A stretch of 6,847 nucleotides of DNA from JAVBNU01 sp964617065 (GTDB taxonomy: Bacteria; Cyanobacteriota; Vampirovibrionia; Gastranaerophilales; Gastranaerophilaceae): the NCBI GenBank assembly GCA_964617065.1, contig CAZTVM010000098.1, positions 1 through 6,847 of the forward strand. The letters run 5' to 3'. The first letter of the stretch is position 1. Each line of letters begins with the position of its first letter. Below are positions 6,629-6,847 of this stretch, in pieces. The notes under the pieces were generated by a model. The model had not been told where the DNA came from and searched no databases. It saw nothing but the letters and a program-made list of their open reading frames with translations. Position numbers and translations under genes: made by a program.

Positions 6629-6657
6629 ATATTATTTTAAACACTATAAATTATCAA
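6629..6657 (-). promoter_or_regulatory. Possible promoter of alr
   Basis: On the minus strand TTGATA (6652-6657) is followed after 17 bp by TAATAT (6629-6634). The -10 box ends 6 nt before the alr ATG, so the transcript would start at or beside the start codon. The -10 match is only four of six in very AT-rich DNA; TATAGT at 6643-6648 is another -10 candidate, but it lacks a good -35. Confidence 0.4.
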
Positions 6658-6667
6658 CGACCAGTTC

Positions 6668-6847
6668 CTAGTTTGTAAAATTTTTTAGTGCAATTTGTCC
6701 GCAATTAGAATATTGTCTAATTAAAAAAATTTTTTTTCGTATAATAAAAGCATAGGGAATTTTTAAATTAGTTGTTGTATCTAAAACAATAAGCATTGTT
6801 AAATGTCTTGCAACTTTGTATGCAACAATCTCGCCTGTTGAGATATC
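6668..6847 (-). CDS. Possible 3' end of a further minus-strand gene, entering from the right edge
   Basis: Reading the minus strand from the right edge, one frame stays open for 59 codons and ends at TAG (6668-6670), 45 bp before the alr start. It begins DISTGEIVAYKVARHL and passes through TTTNLKIPYAFIIRKK. I recognise no family. At this base composition an open run of this length is expected by chance only about once in a hundred frames, and the other two minus frames are closed, so it may be a real C-terminal end. Against this, the last 25 or so residues are encoded by A- and T-runs that look more like intergenic DNA. A promoter-like TATAAT on the opposite strand also lies inside it. Confidence 0.3.
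   Translation of the reverse strand, partial: DISTGEIVAYKVARHLTMLIVLDTTTNLKIPYAFIIRKKIFLIRQYSNCGQIALKNFTN
6740..6745 (+). promoter_or_regulatory. Perfect TATAAT box beside an A7T8 tract, possible rightward promoter
   Basis: TATAAT on the plus strand follows an A7 run (6723-6729) joined to a T8 run (6730-6737), a pattern that tends to bend DNA. The closest -35-like hexamer, TTGTCT (6713-6718), stands at 21 bp, which is too far for a standard promoter. If used, it would drive a gene beyond the right edge with a leader of at least 95 nt. The sequence after it contains the small hairpin AACAAT/ATTGTT (6785-6800, loop AAGC). Confidence 0.25.

Noticed and set aside
6723..6737. A7T8 palindrome as an intrinsic terminator
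   Set aside because: It has no G-C stem and no loop; A-T-only self-complementarity does not make a credible terminator hairpin.
6803..6841. Tiny cysteine-rich plus-strand frame encoding MSCNFVCNNLAC
   Set aside because: Twelve codons with no ribosome binding site; a frame of this size is expected by chance.

Overview
This window is AT-rich (roughly one third G+C by eye), densely coded bacterial chromosome with no mobile element, RNA gene, CRISPR array or long repeat that I can see. The two-component proteins look cyanobacterial in style: the kinase has a THDLRTPLLA H-box followed by an FFLDGTLGQL segment, and the regulator has an SNPQIADKLYI DNA-binding helix and a DRTQAAVYAMKEGLV end. Low G+C, small hypothetical proteins and an NVSFSG motif would fit the non-photosynthetic sister group of Cyanobacteria (Vampirovibrionia/Melainabacteria, Gastranaerophilales type). 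This placement is an inference from motif style and is not proven.

Left third, minus strand: a P-loop NTPase of the CobQ/MinD-like type (840-1514) followed after an 18-bp gap by spermidine synthase speE (821 down to the left edge, lacking only its last few codons). They look like one operon.

Centre, plus strand: three tightly packed genes (1644-4904). They are a soluble histidine kinase with an N-terminal receiver domain (REC-coiled coil-PAS-HisKA-HATPase), a NarL/FixJ-type response regulator 12 bp downstream, and an exported protein of unknown function whose ATG directly abuts the regulator stop codon. The layout suggests a signalling cassette: the kinase senses a cytoplasmic cue, the regulator changes transcription, and the exported protein is either an accessory or an output. 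After it comes a separately promoted 122-aa protein of unknown function (5029-5397), which ends in a clear intrinsic terminator.

Right third, minus strand: alanine racemase alr (5480-6622) converges on that terminator. The last 225 bp hold the alr promoter region, a 59-codon open frame running in from the right edge that may be the tail of another minus-strand gene, and an A7T8 tract next to a perfect TATAAT.

The most notable small-scale pattern concerns translation starts. Five of the seven confident genes have a Shine-Dalgarno sequence. The other two, the NTPase and alr, have none, and each has a promoter-like pair with a 17-bp spacer whose -10 box ends exactly 6 nt before the ATG. That is the geometry expected of leaderless mRNAs.
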